From Ulota crispa (lineage: Eukaryota > Streptophyta > Bryopsida > Orthotrichales > Orthotrichaceae): 64,000 nucleotides of DNA. The stretch lies in assembly GCA_963920765.1 (NCBI GenBank), contig OY987243.1, positions 21,757,419 to 21,821,418 of the forward strand. The letters run 5' to 3'. Below, one piece after another: positions 23,201 to 38,200 of the stretch (positions are counted from its first letter, which is position 1; every line of letters starts with the position of its first letter). The translations under genes were made by a program, and so were the position numbers. The notes beneath the pieces are model-generated. The model was not told the origin of the DNA and ran no database searches. It saw only the letters and a list, made by a program, of their open reading frames with translations.

Positions 23201-26200
23201 TGTAAGGCATCATTATGTATCGAGTGAATTTTGATATTTTTTAATTTTTTTGCAATGCAGGAAAGTATGATAATACATTATGATCCGAAGCAAACAGAAG
23301 ATTTTGCCAAGAATGTTGAAGAGTTTGAGACCAAAACTGGCTTTATTCTTGGTGCTGAAGAGCCACCCCCTGCACCAGGTGCTAGGAAAAAAGCTCTTGC
23401 CAAACCACCCCCACCACCCAAAAAATTAAGCAAATCTGCCATCAAACCTGTTGTAGAAACAACACCTGATCCCCTTGATCCTAAGCTCCTAGAAGAGGTA
23501 CCAAGCTACACCTCTTTTTTGTTGCAACATGGTAGTGAGAGTGAAAGCATAAGTAAAAGGCATGGAGGGGTCACATTCCTAAACCTGCTAAGGTAGGAGG
23601 TCCATAAACTGACCATTTATGTCTATCTAACTCATCAATTACAATAATAGATATATGAAAGAACATGTCACTCATTCCTAAATAGGGAACACATTTAGAA
23701 CATGGTCGCTTTTAGAGCCTCCTACTTTATTGGTGGTTTAGTAACAAAAGTTTATGAAATAAGGCAAGTTGTATTGATAAACACTACTATTTTGAGCACA
23801 AAAAAGGAGCAACTTTGCTAAAACATTTTAAGCACTTTTTATCTAGTAAATAAAAAGGATTTTTTGGAAAGCATTTATTACAATCAAGAACTACTTTCAT
23901 GTTTGTAAATGGTAAATGGTAAATGGTAAATACATTAGTAAAAAGGTGGATTTAGAAAACCAAGCTATTAATAGTGTCACAATTTAGTTCCACATACTAC
24001 AAGAAAAATGTATCCTAAACAAGACTAATCTAAAATGATTGCCAATGTTCACAATGACTATATTTTATCATTTAATAGTAATTATAAACATTTGCAATCA
24101 TTGTGGACTAGTTGTTTTGTGCATATCGTTCTTATAGTGATTAGCTCTGTTTGGATGTTACTGTTTGGTTATCAAACAGGCCTCTGGAACCAAACTTTGA
24201 TATTATAAAAAAAATTATTAAAAAAAAATTTCAACTAGTGATTGGTTGTACTATATATACACATTTTTCGATTAATTGCAAAGTCCTGTTTGGTTGGTTT
24301 AAAAATGTACAACTACTTTTTTGTATAAAAAAAAGATGAAAAATCACTTTATGAATCAACTATTGGTGAAATATTTGTGACAGAAATATGGGTGCTTAGG
24401 AAGAATTTTAATTGCATGATAATGCACATTGCAGCAAGCCAAAGCAGCTAAGGCTTTTATATTGGAAATCAAAGAAAGAAAATTAAAAGAGTTTGCTGAT
24501 AAGCTGGAAGTCCTGAAAAAACAAAAACAAGTATATTTTCCTTTTATTAAATGCGTTTATAATGCATATGTAGTGAAGTTGTAGATTCTCTAAATTGAAA
24601 ATAAAATAAAATAATAAAAATTGCACCTACGTCAAAATGACATTATTTGTTTTAAGATTAGGAGTAATTTCTTAACCTTGGTTTTTTATGATCATATATT
24701 TAAAGACAAAAAAAAGAAGGAAAAAAAAAGTAGGTATAGATTGTCTACTTCAATATTCTCACCCTTTAACCCTTAAATGTTAGAAAGGCCCTTTGCAACC
24801 AATACAATACAGGGTATTTTCTTGTATTTGAAATAGTTCCACACCTTTACTATATTTGAGATCAATAAAGAAGTTGGAATATAGATAAACACGATTCTAA
24901 TGAGCTATTTGAGATTCCAAGTTAAAATTTATTATTGATAGCAAATGCCAGATATACAACTATGTATCTACTATGCCCCTTGACATTTAGGGGTTAATAT
25001 AACAAGTGTTTTAATTTCTTTGCCTAAGCCGTTATACAATTTAGTGTCTCTTATTGTCTTGTATCTCCTTACATTCAACTTATGTAAATAATTATTAGGT
25101 CTTTATTATTGAATTCATTTTCATGTATGCTCAATCTATATCTTCAACATGATGTTTTTTTTCTCCTCAAGGTAAAGAACACTCACATTCAAAAATAAAT
25201 AAAATATGTATTTTTGGAAAAATCAAATTTCAATTTTGGAAGTATAAATTGACATACATTTTTCAAGTGTAGTTCACTTTTTAGAAACAGCTTTTATCGT
25301 TGCATAATTGAACATTGGATGATACCAAATTTGGCATTATAGCACTTAAGCTTACAATCATGCTCTTGGCCTCAATGTAGCTAGAAAAGAGAATCAAAAC
25401 TACATTATTAGAAAAAAATTTGGGAAAATTTTGTGCTTCATAGGCAAAATAATATACTGGGTGCTTAGATAAGGTTGATGTTTTGGGAGAGAAAAAATTG
25501 TTGATTATATCCAAGCATTGACTTTAAAGAAACACTCCATTTAACTAACCTACACATAAAAAAAGAATGGGAATTTTGACATTATCCAAACATTTCTCTT
25601 ACAAAGAGTGACCTTATTCAAGCACCATTGTATTAGACACTGAAACAACAAAATTAAAATATCAAAAATCTTAAAAAAATTTAAGAAATTATTATTATTT
25701 GTGTAAACCAATTTAGCACAAAAGTGCAATTGGTCAAATGGTAAGTGAGGGAATTGTAGGTTGTCAACACTAAGATTTTCTTTTATTTTCCTTAGGACAT
25801 GCTTGAAGAAGAAGAGCAAAAACGTGCAATTGATGAGGAAGAAGCAAAGAAGAAAAGCGAAGAGGATGCAATATTGCAAGAAACACTAGAAAAAGAAGAG
25901 GCTGAAAAACAACAACTCCTTGAAGAAGAACAAAAAGTAGCCCAAGATGCATGGCTTGCTCAACAACAAGAAATGAAGGACAAGAGTAGAGAGGAGTATG
26001 ATGTCATTCAAGCTCTTGAACATGAGCTTTACATGATGTATTTTAATGACAAAATGGATGATATCAACAATGAATTCAACTCTTGGCAAGTAAGTTTACA
26101 ATTTTGGATTTTGCTTTAAAAATGAAGCCAAGTAGAAGTACTTGTGATGTTTCCAAAATGCTTGTAGTACAAAATCCTTGCAAAAAGGGATTGGCAATTG

Positions 26201-29200
26201 CAAACTCTTCCACAAGGTGGTGTATGGGTGCAACCTCCCATTTCATAAATTAGTTGGTGGCTAGCTTGCAAGTTTGTAGATTTTTGCAATCTTAGAGCAT
26301 CTCTTGCCACTTGCTATGTGAGTCCCGCAAACTAATATTCTTTGTGCCCGTAATAGCTTGCAAATTTTGAGTCCCCAACAACATTGTAGTCATTAATATA
26401 CAAGCACAAGGTCTCCACAATTAGCCATAGCCACATCAAATTCTATGTTTCAGTAGGGGACCTTTACAGCACCTTGTTTTTGTTGTCACGTACAAATTTG
26501 ACCATTGCATGACATGGAAGCTTCAGCAAGCAAATCCAAACCCTAAATTTTTCGGGTTGCAAGGGCACTTCTGGCCCTACCTCCATTTCATATAGTTCCT
26601 GCCATTGTCCCTCCAAACCTTCTTTGCCATGACGTGGGAAAGTTGGTGACAGGAAATGCTCTTACATACTAGCTAACTTTGAAAAGAGAATGTTACATAA
26701 AAGAACGTGAGATCCCAAAGATACCAATAATCATTACTCAATTACACAAATTAAAAAGTTTAAATTTTTGTCTATTGCAACCACCAACTCCTTGACGGGT
26801 TTTGAAGCCTTACAAAGGGGTATTTGCAACAAGCAATTGCGTTGTTTTTAAGGATGTGGTTGTTGCCAACAATTTCATTTATTACAATGGTTGCAAATTA
26901 ATTTTTCTTTCTTTGTAAAGTTTTAAAAGAAACAATGTTTAAAGCTTTGCAAAAAGACCTTTTGCGAGTGTTGATTGTTCTTGGGATTTGCAAAAATGGA
27001 ATAAAAAAGTAGATGCCAAAACCTTTGTAAAATTACATGTTTCAAACTTTATTTGTTTATAGTGAAAAGAATCTTGCAAATTGGTGATATGGCATTTGCC
27101 GAAACTTGTTTTTCTACAAAAACATTAAATATTCAACGAGGTTGTGTTTAGCTTTGGTCTGCATTTAGGAAAATATCATAGTGCCATTTATAAAGGAAAA
27201 ATTGGATCTTACGTAATGTTAAATGCTTTAGAATAGCCCATGTATTCAAAATTTTAAAAAATATCAATTTGATTGATTACATTGTAGAAAACACAACATA
27301 TTCATAGAGTCAAATTTTATAACACAAGCATTAATGAAGTTTGTTGTATGTGTTGAAGAACATTTTATTTGTTGATCAAAAATTTAATTAATTTAATTTA
27401 GACAACAGAAAGCCTCCAAATGATCCCATTGTAGTTTCTAAAAAAGAATAAAAATCAATTTACAGTAGACTCCTTAGTAATTTCAGAGTTTTTAAACATG
27501 TGAATCTTAATTGAAATGCAGCATAAAACTTTTCCAAAACAATGTTATAATGGAATTTTTTTGTTTGCACATTGTTGCTTGAATGATTGTTTTTCTTTTA
27601 GAAAAACGATTCATAATTACATTTTAAATTCGATTTGATGAAAACTCTCGGGTACTTTTGCGTGTATATGCATCTTAAGGAAATATTAAATAAAATATTG
27701 AATCCAAAATATTGTATACGATATCAAAATTTTGGCTCTTCTTGAATTTCTACATTGTTCTTGTTTTTCTTTAAAAGAAATCCTTAAATTACTTTAATGA
27801 TGTCAGGTTGATATTCAATCAAAGCGTAAACGGAGATGGCAAAAACACTACAACTTTTGTTTTGATATTATTTTACAGGTGCTTTAATTATATATTTATT
27901 TTTTCATTTCATGCTTTATTTGTACAATTAATTGTAGTCCTTATAAAATGTATTCATGGATCTCCATATGTCCTTTAACCCTTAAATGCTCAAGGCACCA
28001 CATTTTGGTGCCAACAATATTTTGAAGTTTAATAAAACCTAACTGAGTTTGCTATTTTTAATATTTATTATTTTAGAATTATTCTTTTTGAAGTCTAGAT
28101 TTAGCATCAAAAACTTGATATTGAAAACGATTAATTGTGAATTTTCTATTCAAAATTTTGTGTAAAGGTGTTCATTGCACACTTGACTTTTTTGGTGTTG
28201 AGAGCTCATGAAAATGAGCCTCAAATACACTAGATCTTGGAGAAAACTTCACACTAGAAATCCATTTTATAAAATTGTAAAAGAGATTATGAAAAGCCAT
28301 AAATGGATTGGAGTTACGTATGTTATGTCCTTTTACCTCATATTTTTGTAGTTACCAACATTTTAGATTTGACATGTGAAAAGAAAATTGAAAGACTTGA
28401 AGTCATTTTTGCAGTTTTACACCCTCTTGATTAAACATTATAATCTTTCAATTCAAAAGCAATATTATTGTGTTTTCTTTTCCTATGTGATGTATAACAT
28501 ATCTAATTTGAATTTGTACGGTTATCATTTAAAAATTTTGATACAGCTTATCAAAATGTTGACTTTTTGTTCAATTTAGAGCAAATTCCTATAAACTCAA
28601 AAAAACCTTGGGTATTTAGGGGTTAACTACAATGCACAAATAAGCGTCTAGCTTATATATACATTTTGCCAACTTGAATCAAAGTTTCTATTTGCCTCTT
28701 AAGTTTGGAAAACCATTATATAGTTCATTGAATTTTCACATACCCCTATAAAGATAATTTGTTGATCATGTTTTTGTTAGACGAAATGCATCCCTTGTAT
28801 TACAAATGATTGGAGAAAAACATAAATTTTACAAAAAGCTTTTATCACATGCAAATATACATGGATGGCAAAAATTCAAGTGTGTATAGCGAATAATAGT
28901 TTCATTTTTTTCTTTTAAATCTTTGTTTTGTCAATAAATAAGAGGCCAAGATATAAGATCGAACACTCACTATATACACGACTAGTGTTTATACATGTTA
29001 ATGACCATCCAGCATATGAAAATTTTAAGTGAATTTTAATAATAGTAACTTGTTATATCTTCAAAACTCTGTAATTGTGCTATTATTTGAAGTATTTGGA
29101 CTTATTTTCTTAAAAATAAAAATCACGTAAAATCATTTCATCATCATCCAGTTTTTCCCATTTCCTTCTTTTCAACGGTGCAAATGTTTCATTCCATAAT

Positions 29201-32200
29201 TTACTTGGATCCTTTCTCAAATCTGAATTGTAATACAATAGCCATCCATTTTAGGGAATTGATACATGCACACCCGGAGTTACTATATGAACACTCAAGG
29301 AAGGGATAAATTTTAGATATTTACCATCAACAAGTTGGATTTGGAAAGTTTGGATTCACATTTGGATCAAGAGGCCTTAATTTTGTTTAGAACCATAAAA
29401 GAGGTTACAATCAATTGAACAAATCCTATTAAAATAACTTACAAATTATTGCTTTTACCCTTGCTTGTAAAAAAACTAAGCTTTTTTACTAAGAGTTGTC
29501 CAATTGTAACCTCCTTTTTGGTTCTAGACTAAATCAAAGTCTCTAAATCCAAATGTGAATTCAAATCTTCCAAATTCAAATCATTGATGGTAAATGTCTA
29601 AAATTTCCCCCCCCCTTTAGTGTTTATATAACAAACCTCAGGTGTGTCTATATCGATTCCCCATTTTACATAAAATCATTATTTTTCTTTTCAGCACACC
29701 ATGCTATAACTACTTTATTAATACATATTTGCTATAAGGTAATTTCTTATTTTATTTTGTTTTTTGGGAAATTTCAGTTTGTGAGTATGGCCGAATGTGT
29801 GAATGAATATCGACTTGAGATAGGAAAGAACGTACCCATTAATGAGTGGCGTGAATGGAAAAACTTGTTCATCAAAGGAGCTCTCTTACCAATTGTTCTA
29901 CCACGCCCACCGTCACCAATAGAGCCTCCTAGTGAAAAAGAGCTCAGAATTGCTAAGGTTTTTCTTCTGACATGTATTCTAAATACACACAAGTTTTTTT
30001 TTCATTTATTCTAAATTACTCCTTGCATTACTGCATGATATTCAAGATTGAGCAAAAATCATTGTGAACAACTACAAAAAGGAACAAAAAAATAATTAAT
30101 GTAATAATATTATCATTTATCATAACACTAATAGAATAATGATTTTTGGAGACTAGGATACAATATTAGAGCTAGGTCCCCACTAAAATTGCTTTCACTT
30201 GTGGAGATTTAGTAAAAAACTAAAGCATAGTTTTTTAACTCTAGTTTTTTTAATAGTAACACAACTCATTAAATGACTAGAAGAAAAAAGTGTCCTATGT
30301 GATTGGTTAACAACACTTGCAAAGGTCCTAAATAAATATACAACAATTCCATTACAGTCATTTAGGACATTTATAATTGTTTAGGAACAATTACTTATTG
30401 CAAATTTTTTTCAAGAGAAGAAATTGGTCCAAAATAAATGACATGAGTGGTCCTCTTGTAGGCTTTGTGGCTGGTAGAGAAACCATTTTAATCCTTAACA
30501 TGAATAGATGTATATTACAAAAGAAATTAATAAAAATGATACTTCAGTATACGAATATTGTGTTTATGTTTTTTTCATGAATCTTTTTTTGTAAATACTC
30601 GTAGGAAGAATCAGAGGATTATTTAGATGAGAAAGGAGAATATACAAGTCCATTTGGAGTAGAGCCCATTGGTAAAAACAAAGAATTGGGAAGGTTTTTG
30701 GTAGATACTGAAGGATTGGCGGAGAGCCTTGCAGAACCATTTCAAAGACCAGACTTATCAATATTCAGCCTCATGGTTTCTATTGTAGGGGTACCAAATG
30801 CAGGTATTTGTTCAAAAGTTACCCGGTGTTCCATTAGATTTTTTTCATTAATTGAACCTTTCATAATTATGAAAAAATACGGGATGATGCTTGATGAGTT
30901 GAGTATTATTCAATATAAACCACCGCCAAAAATGGATAAATTTCTTTTGAAGTCTTGGATGAAGCATTTGTAATCCTGATTACATAAGAAAACTTGCATA
31001 ATGTTTTTGAAATTCTAATTTCGTGGAAAATTTTGTCCTGAAAATGAATGGTAGGTTCCCAAGAATAAAAGGACACCATGTCAATTGTATTTAAAATAAT
31101 AGAACTATATACAGATTGCAATAAAGGTTGAGATGAGTATGTATAATCAAGACTCAATATATGTTAAATAAAATGTTCATGATTTTTTTATTAGGAAAGA
31201 CAATTTTGGCAAAGCATTTGGCTTCTACATATGGAATATTGTTAATTGAAGCGAAGCAAGTTCAAGAATTGGCTATTAATAATACAATAATTGGTACAAT
31301 TTTTTCATCATTTGTTGTCACTAAACTATTGGTTGCTTTACGCAAAAAGTCAAGGTTATAAAAACTTTGGGTCAAATGAACCAATTTCAAACTCAAACCG
31401 CCCTAACCACGTGTTATAATGAAACTGTTTATATTTTGGGTCCATTCTCTTGTATGTAAAGGTCTTGAAGTCAAAAAAAAATTGAGGTCATTAGTGCCAG
31501 ACTTTGAAAACTTTAGTTGGAAATGATAAGAAAAGAAGAGCAAGTATAGTCATTGAGATTTCTACTCCATCCTACAATGTTGACTATCTCAAAAAGAGCA
31601 CATTTTAATGAAACTTGACAATGGCCCCTTGATCACAAATTAGCATTTTATTCTCATTTGACCCAAATTTCAAAGTTGGGATTTTGTTAGGCATATCTTT
31701 CAAATATTAAAAGACATTCTCAAAATTTGGTATTGATTCTTAGTTTAAAAACTTTGAGATAGTTTTCATAAAACCAACAAATGAGAGGTCAAAATTGAAA
31801 CCTCTAGAGGCTTCAAGGCAATTTGGATTCCTAACATACAATTGCATTAAGAGTATTTTTTCATTATGTGTTATGATTGAGTCAATTATTCTAGGGAGTT
31901 GCTAAAGCGACATCCTCTTGTTCTTAATGCAACATTTTGAGGTAGGTATGTGACTTTTGCAAACATCATCACTATAGCATACACATCAGTGTTCATCCTT
32001 TTAACCAAAAGATCACAAAAGCTTAATGAGTTGATAGATAGCAAAAGAATGGAAAAGCGTTGTTAGACAAATTGAGCCACATCAAAATTTGGCAAAAAGC
32101 AAGCAAGTAATACAATGTGACTTGTTTACCACCAATTTTCAAAAACAAATGTGCTTTCATCATGAGCTAAGGCATTTTTCTTGACAACAAGACCTTACCC

Positions 32201-35200
32201 TTGGTTATTATGCCACTTGGACAACATACAACAACAATCTCAAAATGTCACATTTAACAATATGAAGGTGTTGCTTTAATAATTCCTTACTTTTGATATA
32301 AGCTATCATAAAAAGTCCCATGAATAAAAGTTTCTCAAAACAAAATTGTATATTTCTACCATGATATAGAACAAGAGAAATGTAAAGCCAAGTTAGCTGC
32401 TCAACCTCCTTTAGAAGATGGTAGTCCCTCAAGTGGAAAAAGTGAAGAAGAAACTTTGTTAGAGATGTTATCCCCAAAAGCGCGTTTTGGTCTTCAAGCC
32501 AAGAATGCCATTGAAAAAAAAACACAAGTAAGTAACATTCTTTTACATGATGTTTTATGAACACAACAAGTTTGTATTTATGTTTATAAGCTAGGCTATA
32601 TTTGGATTTTGTGAAACTTGTAATTTCTTGTGTAATTTTGAAGTGTTTATTAAAAAAAAGATGATGTTATAAGTAACCGCATTATAAAGAGGGGGTGTTT
32701 TTATAGGTACCGGATGATGTTATAGCTAACTTAGTAGTCTTGATAATGCTCCATCCAGAAGAATATGGTAAAAAGCTTAATTCTCAACATTAAAATTATG
32801 TTTATTATCTAGTGTGTTTATCTATATCTCAACAAAATTCAATATTGGATTGGAAAATTATTGAATAATGCAAAATTTAATGTCCTCTATTGTTCTCACG
32901 CAAGTTTGAGGCCCAAACTGGGTCTTAGAGCTGAATCTGCAATGATAGTATTTTTACAATACTTGTAGCATTGTCCTAGTACAACAAATGTTTTTCTGTT
33001 TTTCTACATAATATTAATAATCTTGTAATACACTTGGAGTTGAAATTTTGAAAAGGTTGAATGTACAATATCTTATAAAAAAAAGTGTCACGCTTCACAA
33101 CAACACCACTAGCAAATTTCTTTCACACAACGCTCCTTTTCATGAATGTATTGCAAAGATTGTCCTATCACAACAAAAGTTTATTCTGCCCTGCAAAATT
33201 GATTTGTGGATAGAGGATAATAATTTTGTATATCTTTTTGTTAATTATTGAATGACTTGAAGTTGGGGTGTTTTGTAGTGGAGCTCCAACTAAATCCTCC
33301 AATAATTGAAGTAAACCTAGTGAAACCTAGAACTTAGATTTTTTTAAAAATTTATGTCCTAAATTTTATTTTATATGAGTGAAACAATTGTGAAACCTTT
33401 CTCCAACATTTACATTTTATATTTTGCAAGCATTTCTCAAGGTGTAATGGAACTTTCAAAGGTAGTTCATTTTGATAGGGTGTCATGCACACAGTAAAAA
33501 AAATCCAAATTCAGAAAGTATCATTTCCTTTTTCTTTTTATCAATTCTCTTATTATTGCATTGTTGTTATGTAAACAGTACCACGAATTGATACTAATGA
33601 GCCTCCAGCCAAGAGTGCACCTCCTCCGCCTAAGAAAAAATCAGGTTAAAAGAACTAAACCCTATTGTAAGTATTTTGAGTAGATTCTCTATCCTTTTGG
33701 AATGTCATAAAAAAAAAAAATCCCAAATTTAGATTTTCAAAACCATAAAATTTAAAATTGGAATTTTTTAGCATTTTTGCACTAATCATATACTTGGCCC
33801 ACGTGAGGGCCAAAATCACCAATATTGACAATTTAAGGAAATGAATCAACTACAAATCGCTCTCAAATGGTCTACAAAATTAAAAAAAGGCAAGACAATG
33901 CTAAGTGTAGCATAATGTTTTCAAAAATCACATTTGTTTGTGTAAACTAGTTTTAACACATAATACGTTTTAGTCAAGTACAAAAAGCAAGGAACTATGT
34001 AAACTTTAATTGATTCTAGATGAAAGCAAATATGGACTATACATGGTCATGATGATCAAGGGATATTTTCATTGCATACATATCTAAATTATAAGGTCTC
34101 AAGTGTCTATCCATCACACAATATTCAAAATTTTCAATTAACAATAGAAGTTCAAAAATAGTTATCGTAAAGCATTAGTTGTCCAATATTATTAACCCCT
34201 AAAGGATGTTGTTGTACTACATACGCTCTCATGTGTTGTATACAGATGGGGTATATGGGTAGCACATGAATTTTATTGGAGTTGTAAATCTTAATCCAAG
34301 TCATAAACATACTAAAGGTCAACTAGGATTTTTTGGAATTTTTTTAACATTTTTCATAAAGCCAATTCTTCAAGTACTAAATGGTCCTTGTAAGAATACA
34401 GCCAACACTTTTGGTAGGCAACATCCTTTAGGGGTTAACCCTTTAAGGACCATGCAACCATATCTTGGTCGCTGGGAGTGGTTTTTGGCTTGTAGGTTGA
34501 AATTGCTCAATAATTTGGAATTTGGTCTTGAAGTATGCATGTGATCACAAGAATTTTGCATCCATCTAAAAAAATAACAATGCAATTGGGTATGTGAGTT
34601 GACAAATAATGGTGTTTATACGGCATGGTTTCAAAATACATATCCAGTTTTTGTCAAAGATGGATCAAAGCAACAACACAATACATCAAGTATGCAAGAA
34701 GAATGTCAAATTTCAACTGCACAATTCTAAAAAATTCCAAATTGCTTAAGAAATACGCTTGTATTGTTTTCATATACGGTAGTAGTATAATTGTAATATT
34801 TGAAAATCTACTAAAATGTTGTTGTCATTATGGCTTTAAAATTTGTCATCTTACATTTAAGGCCAATTCTTGATTGTTTTCACCCATTGGATTTTCCAGA
34901 ACAATTATCAAATTTCTTGTAGAACCGTTTTGGGGTAGCAAAGAAAGTGGGTTTTTTGACCCTTTTTGTCCACTTAGCTACACCTTGTGATTGCTATTTT
35001 TGTCTATTTTGTGTGAAACTAGTCTTGTTGGAAAGGTGGGAAACCCTGCTTTCTAGAAATGTAAGGCTTTTCTCAATCAAAGCTTGCATGAAAGGTTAAC
35101 ATTCAAAACTAAACAAGAATAAAACACAAGAGAATTTCCGCATACGGCTCACTCATTCATTGTAGTATTTCACCTCCAACGGTAGATCTAGCTAAAATTT

Positions 35201-38200
35201 TGGTACTTTATGATAAACAAGCTGTATTTCCCATTTGTATTGTTGGATTATTGAAAATGGGTCCATATTTGAGTCAATTCCAAATCTACGCTTACAACCC
35301 CTGTTTTCAGTGGATTTTGTGAAAATGGGTTTGGCCGTTGAAGGGTTAAGAGAGAAACAGCACAAAGCATGTGCAAGGCATACTTGTCCTCTTCTAAACC
35401 AAAATTTCCAAAAAAAAGTGTCCGTCTCCCCATGCAATTTATATAAGGCCAACATTTGGTAACCCTTCCTATTTTACCTTTCCAAATACCTTGATTTTTT
35501 AAGATTTTGGATTATTAATTGTTCAAGATTAGTTCAACATGACATAATTGCATATTATAGCAACTTCTCCAATTCATATAAAATATTTCTCAATTTTAGT
35601 GTGGTTATTATTCATACTTATTGTTCTATCAATGTAGTCGTAATTTTAATTTTCTTATTCATTACAATAGGGTTGTTGATTATTGTAATATTTATTAACA
35701 ATTTGACATTGGAATTTTCATTTTTATTTTATACTTCTATTAGTAAAAGGTGCCCAACCTCCAACAACAACGACACTTGTTCAGCAAACTGGATTAATAC
35801 TAGATGGCTTTCCTCAAACTAAAGGACAAGTAGCTGCATTAGAAAAATGTTTGACAGGTCTAGATTTTGAAGCTCAAGAAGCTAAAAAAGAAAAAGAATC
35901 CAAAATTGCTCCACCACCTATGCCAGTAAGTATTTAAATATGAAAAAAGCAAAGATAAATAAATATTGTAACGTTAATATTCAATGAAACATAATTGAAA
36001 CCACGATGGTTTTAAATTTTAATAATTTCTTTGAGATGCATATTCTTATTGAAGTCACGCAACTAATTTTTTTGGTATTTGCATGCAAATATTTAAGTTG
36101 AAAATCTGGGTTTATTAACAGTCTATATATTGCTTAAAATTTGGTCAAAGTAAGATTAAAAATGGATTAAAATTTTCTAACCCTATACATAGATTCTTGG
36201 TTGCTGGAGTTGGACCTAAAAACTTAATCAACAAACTTTATTGTTTTTATTAAACCAAATATGGAAAGTAGAGCATATTTGTCTATGGAGATTGGAATTT
36301 AACAACGAGTTCATACAAATTTTTAGGCAATGTAGGAAATGATGTTTAATTATTTAGACGGTTTGTAACTTAACAAACGCAAATGCATATTCAATCTTAG
36401 ATACTTTCAAAGTTATTGAGGTCTTTTTTTTATTCATTTAGTGACCTCCCAATCCATATAAAATAAATAAGCATGAAACTCACGACTCTAATCTAGTGAA
36501 TTACTATTGATTTTTATGTTCTTTTCAATTCAATTCCCTTTTTGGATCCCAAAATGAATAAGAAAAATCCACAATACCTTTGGATAGGCTGAGATTGATT
36601 GTGTGACTAGATTTTCATAGTTACAACTAATTTGATGGTATGGTTTGTTTTTGCTTCCAACGAAACGCTCCATGAACTCATTCTCGAATTTCAACCTTTA
36701 TTCTGACGACTTGTATGTTATTCTTAGGTGTTCAAATCATTTGAAAGAATAAGTTTTTTAAGGTTCTATTACTCTAAAAATTTAAGGGACGCACTTCAGT
36801 AATTTGTAGGTTTGCTAATTTTAGATTTAAAAAAACAGCAACACAAAATTAAAGCTAAAATTAATAAAAGCGCAAGTAAAATGGTTCAAAACTTAAAATT
36901 TTACTCTCAATCGTTGAAATATACCATAGGGAAGAAATTATATTGTAAGTATGTCCATTAATGAGAAACATTATTATTGAAATTTTTTTTTTTTTTAATT
37001 CGTCAAAAGGCCTTTTGACCTCTCTCTCATTAAGTTATCTCCTTACAATCCACACCAATCATAAAGAAAGATAAACTTATGGACTATTCACATTATGAAC
37101 AAAGTGATATCATTCAAAAAGATGTAGCAGCATTTAGAGAAATGTAGTAAAAATCCATCAAGATTACTTACATGTGATAGTTTCAATGAAAACTTTGAGC
37201 ATCTCACTACAAAAAAATTAGTCCCAAATGATTAATCCACAATGATTTCAAATGTTTGTATTGACTATAATTAAGTTATTAAGGTAGGTATACCCAATAC
37301 CAACCACGTACCTAACGCGACACTATGTGCAGAAGGTGGACATTTTAGAACTCAAATCTAGGTATGCCATAGAGAGATTATCATTTGTGTCACAAATGAT
37401 AATTTATCTATAATGTTCTTAGACTTGAATTCTAAAATGACCACTTTGTGTACATAGTGACGCATTGGATATGCGTTGGTATTAGGTATACCTATCTTAA
37501 TAATTATTGTGAACATTTGCAACCATTGTGGACCAATACATTATGACACCTTTTCTTTTAGTGTATTTACTTGACATTATGTTGAAAAAAATAAATCAAT
37601 TTGTTAATTATTTGATAATGGGATGCATTAGGACGTTCAACCACCAAAAGTATCAGGACTTACCAAGTATTTAATTGTTGAAACACCTCCTGAAGATGAG
37701 CTTCTTGATAAGCTTTCAGGAAGCACTATTGATCCAACTACAAATATTGTATATCATCCATTGACAAATCCTGTACCACCCGGAGACAAAACGTAATTAC
37801 ATTTTTCTAACAAATGATTTTACATATAATCACTACTAAATCAAAACGCGCTTTATTATTTACTTTACGTTAATGTGTGTTGAATGACTATGACCGCTTT
37901 TGTCTTTACACAATACAAGAAAAGCGTGCATAAATGATTGGTTCACAACAACTACATGAATGTCCCCAATTGATTGTTAATTGAGGTAGGAGCACCCAAT
38001 ACCAACAGAGCACTTAATAGAGTCACTCTCTATACAAAGAGGTCATCCTACATCATAGATAGTCTATCATTTTGGTTAACAACAACAAGCTATCTTTGAC
38101 GTACCTAGATTGAAGTTCTAGGATGATCACTTTGTGTAGAGAGTGATGCCATTAGGTACATTATTGGTATTGGGTGCTCTTAAATTTACTCAATTATAGT

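Larger units (their letters stand above)
17252..26089 (+). other. SPEF2: SPEF2 segment 1: N-terminal coiled-coil exons 1-7
   Basis: Exons 17252-17422, 20781-20954, 22036-22107, 22331-22402, 23261-23497, 24435-24530 and 25796-26089 are all phase 0 at both ends. They encode residues 1-372. Content: a basic start (DWRVWGKNLMKRRNTKQLIE), FEVFFEEQNPKDVLVQLFVS, a Pro-rich stretch (GAEEPPPAPGARKKALAKPP), then a strongly charged helix (LEEEEQKRAIDEEEAKKKSE) ending ALEHELYMMYFNDKMDDINN. This fits the charged helical region before the kinase-like domain of SPEF2. Exon 1 is the least certain, since its 5' boundary could be a splice acceptor between 17210 and 17251 rather than the ATG. Confidence 0.75.
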
